A stretch of DNA of 7,163 bases from Myxococcales bacterium (GTDB lineage: Bacteria > Myxococcota > Bradymonadia > REDH01): positions 1 through 7,163 of the forward strand of contig JAGWVZ010000185.1 of the NCBI GenBank assembly GCA_018970625.1, read 5' to 3'. Positions 1 to 6,643 of the stretch are shown here, in pieces. How positions within the stretch are numbered: the first letter of the stretch is position 1; every line of letters starts with the position of its first letter. The notes beneath the pieces were generated by a model. That model was given only the letters and a program-made list of their open reading frames with translations. It had not been told where the DNA came from and made no database searches. The position numbers and the translations under genes were made by a program.

Positions 1-1136
1 GCGGAGTACTCCACGACCTCCACACGATCGCGAAGGCCGTTTGTGATGCCCGAACCTTCGAGACCCGCGATCGGGTTCTGAAGGCGGCTGGACAGCTGCA
101 CGTGTGCAAAGCGAACCAGCTCGGGCCTCGATGTGGTCGTGCCCGCAAGATTCGTGGGGTCGGTTGTACCCTGGTCGTCGTTGATAGCCGAGTCGAGGGT
201 CATGTTGGTGAGCGGCTGGCCGACCAGCCCCTGACGTTCATCAAACCAGATCTGGAAGTCCACGATGTTCGAGCCGACGACGATGCGGTCCAGCACGGTC
301 CCGTCGTAGGTCTGCTCTTCGCGCACCAGCACGGTGGTGTTTGGATTCTCAGGGTCGCGCGCGACGTAGTATCGAACAGAGTGAAGTGGAACCACACGGC
401 GACCGGGCGACCATGGACTCCCGAAGTCACATCGCACGCCAGCGAAATCGGTCACGGTGTCCCGAATGGGAACCCGCAAGACGTCGGCCTGCCCAGGCAC
501 GGCCGACGCCGGGGAGCTGACCACCGAACGAACAAACTGAACGGCGTCGTTGCGCGAGTACACGGCGAGAATCGAACCCGAGAAAATGGGAGACGCGATC
601 GCGCTGACTTCGGCCTCGGTCAGCGCTGCTCCGCCGCCAAAACCATGCTGGACACGAAGCTCCGTGGGCTGTGTGAGCAGCACAGGGAAAGACTGCTCGG
701 CGCGATAGGCGCCAAAGAGCACCAGCTCGTCGGGCGCCCGCCCTTCACCGTTCACCATCATGATCGCCGTCGCACCATTGTCCGTCGTCGGCGGAACCCA
801 CGTGTTGGCGTCATCGACCACCCGGAGCGCCTGCAGCAGCGTGCCAGCCGGCGCCCCACACACCTGGATGCCGTTCGGATAACTCTCGATTTGCGCGTTG
901 GGGATCGTCAGAAACGACGCGCGGCGCAGGTCGCTCTTGATGAGGTCCATGGCAAAGTTAAGCTGGTCGGTCGCCTGGGTCGCATCATTCTGAATCTGAA
1001 ACGTCCGCGACGAGTTTTGCGACACCGCAAAAACTGCCAGCAGGACGATCGACGACAGCACGACCGACACCAGAATCTCCGTCAGCGTGAAGCCACGCTG
1101 CGCCGTCTCTCGAACGTGCACGTGCGGGAGTTTCAT
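1..1136 (-). CDS. pilW: Type IV pilus minor pilin, PilW-like (3' end cut by window edge)
   Basis: Reading leftward from an ATG at 1136, 378 codons are open to the window edge, so the C-terminus is missing. The protein begins with a 15-residue basic leader ending in Gly15, then FTLTE, the prepilin peptidase site with Glu at mature position 5. A hydrophobic helix follows to about residue 39. The stretch around residues 60-75 (LNFAMDLIKSDLRRASF) matches the conserved post-helix region of PilW proteins. Residues 250-300 hold the family's pattern of YYV, a strand with VREE, then IVDFQIWFDE. Cysteines are visible at 93 and 236. PilW is a minor pilin thought to form part of the tip complex that starts pilus assembly in the inner membrane. 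A GAGGAT ribosome site lies 8 nt or so upstream, and the start overlaps the pilV stop by 4 nt, implying translational coupling. pilX and pilY1 may follow beyond the edge. The family call is firm; the exact subfamily is less so. Confidence 0.85.
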   Translation of the reverse strand, partial: MKLPHVHVRETAQRGFTLTEILVSVVLSSIVLLAVFAVSQNSSRTFQIQNDATQATDQLNFAMDLIKSDLRRASFLTIPNAQIESYPNGIQVCGAPAGTLLQALRVVDDANTWVPPTTDNGATAIMMVNGEGRAPDELVLFGAYRAEQSFPVLLTQPTELRVQHGFGGGAALTEAEVSAIASPIFSGSILAVYSRNDAVQFVRSVVSSPASAVPGQADVLRVPIRDTVTDFAGVRCDFGSPWSPGRRVVPLHSVRYYVARDPENPNTTVLVREEQTYDGTVLDRIVVGSNIVDFQIWFDERQGLVGQPLTNMTLDSAINDDQGTTDPTNLAGTTTSRPELVRFAHVQLSSRLQNPIAGLEGSGITNGLRDRVEVVEYS

Positions 1137-1795
1137 TGCGGCATCCTCACTGGTCCAGTCGCCCGAACCTCATAAAAGTCGCGAAGAAGCACAGCATCAT
1201 TCAGCGCCGTCAGCCGGGAGCAGTCGTTTCGGAGCGCCTGCTCACCCGCACGATTTCGGGGCCACCGCACCATCACCGTCACGCGGGCGAAGGTCGGCCC
1301 ACGAAGCCAGTCAGCCAGATAATTCAGGCAGAATTTGCTGTTACGGCCCCGATAGTCGTTCCAGCGCGCCGCATCATCCTGCGCCAGCCCCAGATCGTTC
1401 CAGGTTGGTTGACGACCGCCCGCCACACCCACGGGCTTCGGTGGGAAGGCCCATGTGTCGGTGATGGTCGTTCCCATCGCGCCGTTCAACCACGCGCCGG
1501 CGCCATAGTCACCCGGGTCACCCGACTGGCCCCACATCAGCGCATCGCGCTGAAGACGCTCCAGCGTTGTCTCGGCCAGCTCGGTCGCCGCGCGGAGGTC
1601 ATAGCTGGCGCGGTTGGTCTGAATCGCCGTGGCCTGCATGGCGAAGACCGCCAACAGACCGACCGTCATCAGGAGCACTCCGATCAGCACCTCCAGCACC
1701 GTAAAACCACGCCCTGCCCTCTTGCAAGGGCTGGCGGTCCGGCGCTGGGCACGCTCCTTCATGACCATGGGTGTACGCTGCATAGAGTGCCTCAT
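1133..1795 (-). CDS. pilV: Type IV pilus minor pilin, PilV-like
   Basis: This is a 220-residue prepilin. A long basic leader of 30 residues ends in RAGRG, followed by FTVLEVLIGVLLMTVGLL: the peptidase site, Glu at mature position 5 and the hydrophobic assembly helix. The region after the helix (AMQATAIQTNRASYDLRAATELAETTLERL) is characteristic of PilV, with its Q-x-x-A and A-x-x-L-A-x-x-x-x-E-R pattern. A minor pilin of this kind sits with FimT/FimU and PilW in the priming complex of the pilus. I chose ATG 1795 because a GAGG motif sits 5 nt upstream. A GTG at 1798 is in frame directly before it, and an ATG at 1762 would give a more typical 19-residue leader but lacks a ribosome site. It starts 7 nt after the fimT stop and overlaps pilW by 4 nt, so it is the middle gene of an operon. 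Confidence 0.85.
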   Translation of the reverse strand: MRHSMQRTPMVMKERAQRRTASPCKRAGRGFTVLEVLIGVLLMTVGLLAVFAMQATAIQTNRASYDLRAATELAETTLERLQRDALMWGQSGDPGDYGAGAWLNGAMGTTITDTWAFPPKPVGVAGGRQPTWNDLGLAQDDAARWNDYRGRNSKFCLNYLADWLRGPTFARVTVMVRWPRNRAGEQALRNDCSRLTALNDAVLLRDFYEVRATGPVRMPQ

Positions 1796-1802
1796 CACCG
1801 CC

Positions 1803-2432
1803 TCAGGGCAGCCTGAATTCAGGCGCCAGTACTTCGGAAAGACCGTTGAAATTCGTCGCGAGCGTCATGCGGTAGGGTGTCTCGGCGCACGCACCGTTCG
1901 CACACGTCAGCGGCAGCAGCTCAATGTAGCCGCGCCCCCCCAGTCCGCTCACATCCAGCGGTGCCAGCGGCCGTCCCGTGCCGGCGTCCACGATGCGCCC
2001 CGTCGGAAGAAAGCACAGGCGCAGGTTGGCACCCGCCGCAGGCTCTACCCGCATGATCGCCACATTGCGCGCCTGACGGCTGTACGCAGTCGGGTCCATG
2101 ATCCATTCACCCGACGGCTCCGCCGTACCCGGAACACCGTTACACAGGTTGTTTGCGCTCTCAAACCACCGCACCAGAGAAGCGGCTTCCGTTCCGCCCG
2201 CCGTAAACTCGACCACCACCGCGCGGCTCTGGGTGAGCGCACGCGCCCGAGATTCCTGAATCAGATCAGACAGCTGCGAAGCCACATACCGCACGTTTCG
2301 ACCGTCGTTCTGACGTCCGAGCGCCGCAACGCCCACCATCGCCAGAATCGACATCAACGTCATCGCCACCATCAGCTCCACAATCGTGAAGCCCGTGTAC
2401 GGCCGGTGCCGTCGCGGTGATGTGTCTCGCAT
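1803..2432 (-). CDS. fimT: Type IV pilus minor pilin / pseudopilin, FimT/GspH-like
   Basis: This is a 209-residue prepilin and the first gene of the leftward pilin operon. A 14-residue leader ends in RPYTG, followed by FTIVELMVAMTLMSILAMVGVAAL, with Glu at mature position 5. The residues just after the helix (VRYVASQLSDLIQESRARALTQSRAVVVEF, about 48-76) have the A-x-x-L-x-x-x-I-x-x-x-R-x-x-A layout of the FimT/FimU/GspH family. Near residue 141 a FLPTGR segment matches the family's conserved Phe-x-x-x-Gly turn in the C-terminal beta domain. Four cysteines (97, 140, 177, 182) could form two disulfides. Start: ATG 2432 with a GAGG box 4 nt upstream. A sigma-54 promoter lies about 50 nt upstream. 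Such proteins are minor components that help nucleate the pilus, and some FimT homologues bind DNA during uptake; nothing here decides between these roles. GspH of type II secretion is the alternative, made less likely by the pilV/pilW neighbours. Confidence 0.85.
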   Translation of the reverse strand: MRDTSPRRHRPYTGFTIVELMVAMTLMSILAMVGVAALGRQNDGRNVRYVASQLSDLIQESRARALTQSRAVVVEFTAGGTEAASLVRWFESANNLCNGVPGTAEPSGEWIMDPTAYSRQARNVAIMRVEPAAGANLRLCFLPTGRIVDAGTGRPLAPLDVSGLGGRGYIELLPLTCANGACAETPYRMTLATNFNGLSEVLAPEFRLP

Positions 2433-2480
2433 GCTGCCTCGCTCGTTGCGGCCAAACCGCTGTTCCTGAACTCATTGTAC

Positions 2481-2495
2481 GCAAGCCCCGTGCCA
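2481..2495 (-). promoter_or_regulatory. Sigma-54 (RpoN) promoter for the pilin operon
   Basis: On the minus strand the sequence reads TGGCACGGGGCTTGC. This matches the sigma-54 consensus TGGCAC-N5-TTGC at every defined position, with exactly 10 nt between the invariant GG (-24) and GC (-12). Transcription would start about 12 nt downstream, near 2470, giving a leader of about 37 nt before the fimT ATG. Sigma-54 control by a PilR-type activator is established for pilin genes in several Gram-negative bacteria. The match is seen directly; the activator is inferred. Confidence 0.75.
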
Positions 2496-2523
2496 CGTGC
2501 CTGCTATCCATGACCAATCACCA

Positions 2524-2580
2524 GATCCACAATCGTATCAGCCTCTTACAAAAGCCTGACTCCCACAGACTCCACAACCG
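2524..2580. promoter_or_regulatory. Three imperfect direct repeats, candidate activator-binding array
   Basis: Three related elements lie in the same orientation: GATCCACAATCG (2524-2535), GACTCCCACA (2558-2567) and GACTCCACAACCG (2568-2580). The second and third are spaced about one helical turn apart. They lie roughly 55 to 110 bp upstream of the predicted sigma-54 start, where enhancer-binding proteins usually bind. They are also 116-172 bp upstream of the barrel gene start, so they could serve either direction. Binding by a PilR-like regulator is inference; the repeats are short and imperfect. Confidence 0.35.
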
Positions 2581-2635
2581 GGTTCACCAGACTCGCCTCG
2601 CATTGCAAACTTTGCGTAGCATCCGCGAACCTTCG

Positions 2636-2664
2636 TTGTAACCATTCACCGTCCATGGGATAAC
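2636..2664 (+). promoter_or_regulatory. Candidate sigma-70 promoter for the barrel-cytochrome operon
   Basis: TTGTAA (2636-2641, 4 of 6 to the -35 consensus) is separated by 17 nt from GATAAC (2659-2664, 4 of 6 to the -10 consensus). Transcription would begin near 2671, about 25 nt before the ATG at 2696. Spacing is ideal but the boxes are only fair, so this is a candidate only. Confidence 0.3.
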
Positions 2665-2695
2665 GCGCCAACTTCCCGCGATCCTGCTGCACCTC

Positions 2696-4069
2696 ATGCC
2701 GTCTCTTCGACTCCAGCGGACACTGCTGCTCGCGCTCCTCGCGCTCGCAGGCCTGTTGCCGCTACCTGACACGAATTCGGCTCACGCACAGGCCTCGACC
2801 ACCTTTCGCTCTAACACAGCCATCTCGGCCCAGCAATTTCGCGGGACCACCGGGAACATCGCCCGTCGCACGGTCGACGAACGGCTTCAAACCACCGTCG
2901 TGTCGGCTAACCATCGACTGCAAGCTTTTGTTTCTGCACGCTTTCGCTTCGACCACGCAGCCGCTGCCACCCCCGATTGGCCTCTCGGCGACGAGCGCCA
3001 GCTGGAGCCTTCCCTGGAATCAGCCTGGCTGACATGGCGACCGCTTCAGGCCATCTCACTGCGCACTGGCAGGCAGGACCTGCTGGACTCACACCTGCCC
3101 GCTCGCATCGATGGGGCCCGACTCGACCTCGAGTTGCCGGCCCACCTGCGGCTCAGCCTCGTCGCCGGGCTACGCACCGACTCCCTGCGCCGGCGTGTCG
3201 ACGACCCCGCGTTTGACCTTGACCATGACCCTGAGACGTCTGCTCAGGCCGGTGCCGGCAACCTGCTCGCCGAAGTACAGCTCGCCTGGACCAGACCCCT
3301 CGCAGCCATGCAACTCACCGTGCGCGACGAACGCGCCGTGCGCGACGACCTCCTCTTTGGCCGCCGCATCGGCGCCAACCTGCGACTTGGACGGCTCGCT
3401 GCACCGCACATCAACACCCTCTACAGACACCACCTGCTCTTACAGGTGCCCGAAAAAGCACAACTTTCAGCCCTTGTCCCGCTGAAAACCGGGCGACGAC
3501 TTGAGCTCGGTGCAGCGCTCGACCGCGTCATCCTGCCGTTCGATTCCCCCTTCATCATCTTTGGCACCGGAGCATCGGCAGACGCCTTCGCAGCCCTCGA
3601 CCTGCGCTCCGAAGCAGGTCATCGGTTCGCCGGGGCGCTGGTCGCGCGCACCACCACCACGGACCCCACTGCCCTACCCTGGCGCGGAGACGCCCGCGCT
3701 CTGCTGGGAGCACGCACCTCGGCCTCGGGCAACGCCCTGCAAAACCGCATGGTCTGGGACACCACCGCACAGTTCTTTGCCGCCCCCGATGGCGTGCACC
3801 AGCGCGTTCAGCTCGGCGGGGGAACCGCCTGGGCGCTGCGGCGTGGTCCCGATCTGCAGGCCCGTATTCAGGCGCAATACGCGTTCGACGACCGCGCGGG
3901 GCTCACTCGACGTCAGTGGGGCCTATGGTCGCTCGCGGGGGCGCGCTTCCGTATTTCGGATTTCATGCGCGTTGACGTGGTGGCTCAGGCCGGCGTGGAT
4001 AACGGCGCGCGCGTCGCCATCCGAAGTCTGGTGCTCGCCGACATCCTGCTCCCCGGATACCAACCGTGA
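2696..4069 (+). CDS. Outer-membrane beta-barrel protein, probable porin partner of the adjacent multiheme cytochrome
   Basis: The protein has 457 residues. Residues 1-31 are a Sec signal peptide: basic start, a Leu/Ala-rich core at 9-22, and a likely cut after AHA at 29-31. The rest alternates polar and hydrophobic residues in regularly spaced segments joined by short turns; I estimate about 20 strands. Residues 124-145 (TGRQDLLDSHLPARIDGARLDL) recall the Gly-Arg-Gln and Asp-Gly-x-Arg-Leu pattern seen in alginate-export-type and similar barrels. An acidic turn lies at about 169-181. There is no cysteine, so no heme site and none of the N-terminal CXXC found in MtrB. The C-terminus lacks the usual terminal Phe. 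Its stop overlaps the cytochrome start (GTGA), which argues for a shared complex. Its size is near that of the Geobacter OmbB-type porins as I recall them (about 400 residues). No clear ribosome site precedes ATG 2696. The barrel is well supported; the electron-conduit role is inferred from context. Confidence 0.7.
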   Translation: MPSLRLQRTLLLALLALAGLLPLPDTNSAHAQASTTFRSNTAISAQQFRGTTGNIARRTVDERLQTTVVSANHRLQAFVSARFRFDHAAAATPDWPLGDERQLEPSLESAWLTWRPLQAISLRTGRQDLLDSHLPARIDGARLDLELPAHLRLSLVAGLRTDSLRRRVDDPAFDLDHDPETSAQAGAGNLLAEVQLAWTRPLAAMQLTVRDERAVRDDLLFGRRIGANLRLGRLAAPHINTLYRHHLLLQVPEKAQLSALVPLKTGRRLELGAALDRVILPFDSPFIIFGTGASADAFAALDLRSEAGHRFAGALVARTTTTDPTALPWRGDARALLGARTSASGNALQNRMVWDTTAQFFAAPDGVHQRVQLGGGTAWALRRGPDLQARIQAQYAFDDRAGLTRRQWGLWSLAGARFRISDFMRVDVVAQAGVDNGARVAIRSLVLADILLPGYQP

Positions 4070-4785
4070 ATCAGCCGCTGGCCTCTTCCATCGCGGCCGT
4101 TGCGACGCTGACGGGTATGCTGCTGCTGGCCCTGCTCACCCGCGCGCAACCTTTGCGTACCGGTCAGGAACCACCGGAGCCGTTCCGGGGGATATTCCAG
4201 AGTTCCTCATGGAATCAAAGAGTTGCAGCACCCGACAGCCACTCCGCAAATTTTGCATACACCCATGGCACAGCCCTGCATACCGATGAACAGGACTGTG
4301 CATCGTGCCACACCGAGACCTTCTGCACCGACTGTCACGTCGGACTGACAGCTCCCATCGCCATTCACCCGCCCGGCTTTCTGTCGCTGCACGGCCCCGA
4401 GGCGCTCGCGCGCGCGGCCGATTGTGCCTCGTGCCACACGACCTCGCGCTTCTGCGCGGAGTGCCATCAGCAATCCGACCTGACGACCGTGCCCGGCTCC
4501 GCCCCACCTCCGGGCTTTCAGGCGCACCCGCCAGACTGGCTGGATGCCACCTCGGCATGGTCTCACGGGCCCGAGGCGCGCGCCAATCTGCTCTCGTGCA
4601 TGTCGTGTCATACCGGCACCGATTGCGCCGATTGCCACGTGACCGTGAACCCCCATGGCCCTGGCTTTGAAAGGCAGTGCCGTACCCTGCTGGACTCAGG
4701 CTCACCGGTTTGCGCCGACTGCCACACGGGTCAGGCGACGCTGCCGCTGGAGCAGCTTCCTTCGCATCCCGCGTGTCAGCGCTGA
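4066..4785 (+). CDS. Secreted seven-heme c-type cytochrome (paired CXXCH repeats)
   Basis: The protein has 239 residues and seven CXXCH heme-attachment motifs, starting at Cys78, 87, 120, 130, 178, 187 and 216. The first six form three tight pairs 9-10 residues apart; the last is single. Each pair is preceded by a His-Gly element (67, 109, 167), and pairs two and three also by His-Pro-Pro (101, 154). Nine histidines outside the motifs (59, 67, 72, 101, 109, 154, 167, 197, 234) are enough for bis-His ligation of all hemes. Residues 5-25 are hydrophobic, giving a signal peptide or anchor, so hemes are added in the periplasm. The start is GTG 4066, overlapping the barrel stop by 4 nt; a later ATG (residue 18) would lose the export signal. 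The N-terminus has no Lys or Arg before residue 26, unusual for a signal. Its likely role is periplasmic or barrel-embedded electron transfer, like OmaB beside OmbB in Geobacter. The partner and direction of electron flow are unknown. Confidence 0.85.
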   Translation: MNQPLASSIAAVATLTGMLLLALLTRAQPLRTGQEPPEPFRGIFQSSSWNQRVAAPDSHSANFAYTHGTALHTDEQDCASCHTETFCTDCHVGLTAPIAIHPPGFLSLHGPEALARAADCASCHTTSRFCAECHQQSDLTTVPGSAPPPGFQAHPPDWLDATSAWSHGPEARANLLSCMSCHTGTDCADCHVTVNPHGPGFERQCRTLLDSGSPVCADCHTGQATLPLEQLPSHPACQR

Positions 4786-4795
4786 ACGTTCAGCG
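4780..4795. repeat. 16-bp perfect palindrome at the cytochrome stop codon
   Basis: CGCTGAACGTTCAGCG is fully self-complementary and contains the cytochrome TGA stop. It overlaps a second palindrome, TCAGCGCTGA (4776-4785), so TCAGC, GCTGA, TCAGC alternate. As RNA it could fold into a 6-bp stem with an ACGT loop. No T-run follows, so a classic intrinsic terminator is unlikely; an operator upstream of mutA or a 3'-end-stabilising hairpin are possible. Confidence 0.4.
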
Positions 4796-4870
4796 GCAGC
4801 ACAACACTTGCATCCGGCACGGGACTGCTTCAATACCGGCGCGCTCTCCCCCGCATGCAGGACGCCCTCC

Positions 4871-6643
4871 ATGTCTGATATTGTGCACGGTCCTGGATAC
4901 GCCGCCTGGCGGTCGCTCGCGGAAGCCGACCTCAAGGGCGCTTCGTTCGATAAACGCCTTGTGTCTCAGACACTTGAAGGTTTGCGGGTCGAACCTCTCT
5001 ACGATACGGCGACACAGACCGCGCCGCTGCCACTGGCTGCCACGCCCGGGTTCAGGCCGGGCACCATCGTCATGGCGTCACCCGAAGCGATGCAGCACGT
5101 TCAGGACGATGTGCAGGGCGGCAGTCTGGCTCTGCTGCTGTGCGAGCCCGGCGTGCGGCTGGGTTGCGCGGCCGCTCCCCACGCAGCCGAGACCCTGGAC
5201 GATCTGGCCACCGCCGGGCTTGAGGCCGGTCTGACGGCATCGTTTGAGGTGCGTGCGCCGCTCGGCATTGATCTGGCGCGCGCCTTCCTCCTGGTGCACG
5301 GCGCCGATGGGCTGGCCGGCAGGTTCAGCGGTTCGTTCTCTGTCGATCCACTGGCCGATGCGCTGGAGCTGGGCGAGTCGTTTGATCCCGCACCATGGCT
5401 GGGCACCGCCATCGACCTGGCGCGCGCGGTCACCGACGCCGCTCCCGACGCCCGCGTGCTCATGGCGTCCACGCATCGCCTGCACGACGCAGGTGCCGAC
5501 CCGGTGCTCGAGCTGACCACCGCACTGGCCAGTGGTCTGGCCTGGCTGCGCGCGGGCGAACGCAGCTCACTGGACGCTGCTCGCGTGCACACGTCGCTGA
5601 CCTTTCGCATGGCATCCGGACGTGACTTCGTCCTGGAGGTGTGCAAGTTCCGGGCGCTGCGTACCGCCTGGGCGCGGCTGCTCGAGCTGGCCGGCGCCGA
5701 CGCGTCGATTCCAGCGGTCGTCGAAGCGGTGACTTCGCGGCGCACGCTCACGCGGCTGGACGTGTATAACGGCATGGTGCGCGGCACGATCGAAGCCGCC
5801 GCTGCTGCCATCGGAACGGCCGACCGCGTGTTTGTCACGCCCTATGACGATGGCCTGGTCGAGGAGGCTTCGGCGGTGGCGCGACGACTGGCTCGCAACA
5901 CCGCTCTGGTGGCCGCATACGAGTCGCATCTGGGCCACGTCGCCGACCCCGCCGCCGGGGCCTGGACTTTCGAGACGCTGACCGATCAGATGGCCACGCT
6001 GGCGTGGGAATGGCTCGGCGAGCTGGAAGCGGTCGGCGGTCTGGACTCGACCGCTGGTAAGAACTGGGTGCGAGCGCGCCTCGCCGGGCAGGTAGCCACG
6101 CGCGAGTCTGCCATCCGCAGGCGCAGCTACCCGATCATTGGGGCCGGCGACTTTGCGCTTGGCACCGAAGACGTGCTGGGCATGCGCGATGCGCCTGGCA
6201 CCGGGGCACTGCCTGTTCGCCACGATGACGACGTCTGGCTGCAGCTGCGTAAACGAGCCGCGTCGCTGGGCCGACGGGCGAGCGTGCAGGTGGTGGTGCT
6301 CGGCGCTCTGGACGACGTGCGCGCTCGACTTTCATGGACGCGCACCGCGCTGGCTGCGGGCGGACTGGCGGTGGAGGAGCATGCGTGGCCGAGCTCCGAC
6401 GCGCCGTTTCCGAGTCTTGCTGCCGCAAGCATTACCCTGTTGTGTGGCTCCGACGCGACCTGGTCGGAGTTGGCCCTCTCGGCAGCTGAGCAGGTCGCGG
6501 GGCAGGCCAGCAGGGTGCTGTTGGCGGGCCGCCCCAAGGACGATGCGACGCTGCGACAGGCGGGCGTGCATGATTTCCTGTTTGTCGGTGTGGATCTGGT
6601 GACGGTACTCTCGGGCGTGATGGACACTCTGGAGGCGGTATGA
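4871..6643 (+). CDS. mutA: Methylmalonyl-CoA mutase small (beta) subunit
   Basis: The protein has 590 residues, near the low end for this subunit (usually a little over 600). With MutB it forms the heterodimer that interconverts methylmalonyl-CoA and succinyl-CoA in propionate metabolism in the cytoplasm. The start ([20 protein letters not shown], then [12 protein letters not shown]) is the family's N-terminal signature. The TIM-barrel part shows [20 protein letters not shown] (245-264), [21 protein letters not shown] (289-309) and [17 protein letters not shown] (359-375). Residues about 470-590 form a B12-domain-like fold but lack the Asp-x-His-x-x-Gly cobalamin motif, as expected for the non-catalytic subunit. 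ATG 4871 was chosen because an AGGA box lies 8 nt upstream and family homology starts right there; the reading frame stays open further upstream but only as a shadow of the cytochrome gene. It overlaps mutB by 4 nt. The 85-bp gap after the cytochrome suggests its own promoter, though none is convincing. Confidence 0.92.
   Translation: MSDIVHGPGYAAWRSLAEADLKGASFDKRLVSQTLEGLRVEPLYDTATQTAPLPLAATPGFRPGTIVMASPEAMQHVQDDVQGGSLALLLCEPGVRLGCAAAPHAAETLDDLATAGLEAGLTASFEVRAPLGIDLARAFLLVHGADGLAGRFSGSFSVDPLADALELGESFDPAPWLGTAIDLARAVTDAAPDARVLMASTHRLHDAGADPVLELTTALASGLAWLRAGERSSLDAARVHTSLTFRMASGRDFVLEVCKFRALRTAWARLLELAGADASIPAVVEAVTSRRTLTRLDVYNGMVRGTIEAAAAAIGTADRVFVTPYDDGLVEEASAVARRLARNTALVAAYESHLGHVADPAAGAWTFETLTDQMATLAWEWLGELEAVGGLDSTAGKNWVRARLAGQVATRESAIRRRSYPIIGAGDFALGTEDVLGMRDAPGTGALPVRHDDDVWLQLRKRAASLGRRASVQVVVLGALDDVRARLSWTRTALAAGGLAVEEHAWPSSDAPFPSLAAASITLLCGSDATWSELALSAAEQVAGQASRVLLAGRPKDDATLRQAGVHDFLFVGVDLVTVLSGVMDTLEAV

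Noticed and set aside
102..1175. 357-codon open frame on the plus strand
   Set aside because: It is antisense to pilW, its predicted protein is Arg/His-rich with no recognisable domain, and pilW has clear prepilin features; GC-rich coding DNA commonly leaves such open shadows.
1136..2420. Long plus-strand open frames opposite pilV and fimT
   Set aside because: They are compositional shadows of two well-supported prepilin genes and show no ribosome sites or domains.
2474..2479. TACAAT on the minus strand as a sigma-70 -10 box for fimT
   Set aside because: No acceptable -35 box lies 15-19 nt upstream, and it lies directly next to the perfect sigma-54 element, which explains the region better.
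2526..2580. TCCACA cores as DnaA boxes or part of a replication origin
   Set aside because: None has the full TTATCCACA form, there is no AT-rich unwinding stretch and no replication genes nearby.
4808..4834. TTGCAT and TTCAAT with a 15-nt spacer as a promoter for mutA
   Set aside because: Only 3 and 4 of 6 matches, with a short spacer; this is no better than chance in an 85-bp gap.
4655..4870. In-frame 72-codon extension upstream of mutA
   Set aside because: It overlaps the cytochrome gene in another frame, has no family similarity, and the ATG at 4871 has a ribosome site and begins the conserved MutA N-terminus.
5101..5838. 245-codon minus-strand open frame inside mutA
   Set aside because: The predicted protein is Ser/Ala/Arg-rich and low in complexity, opposite a clear mutA.
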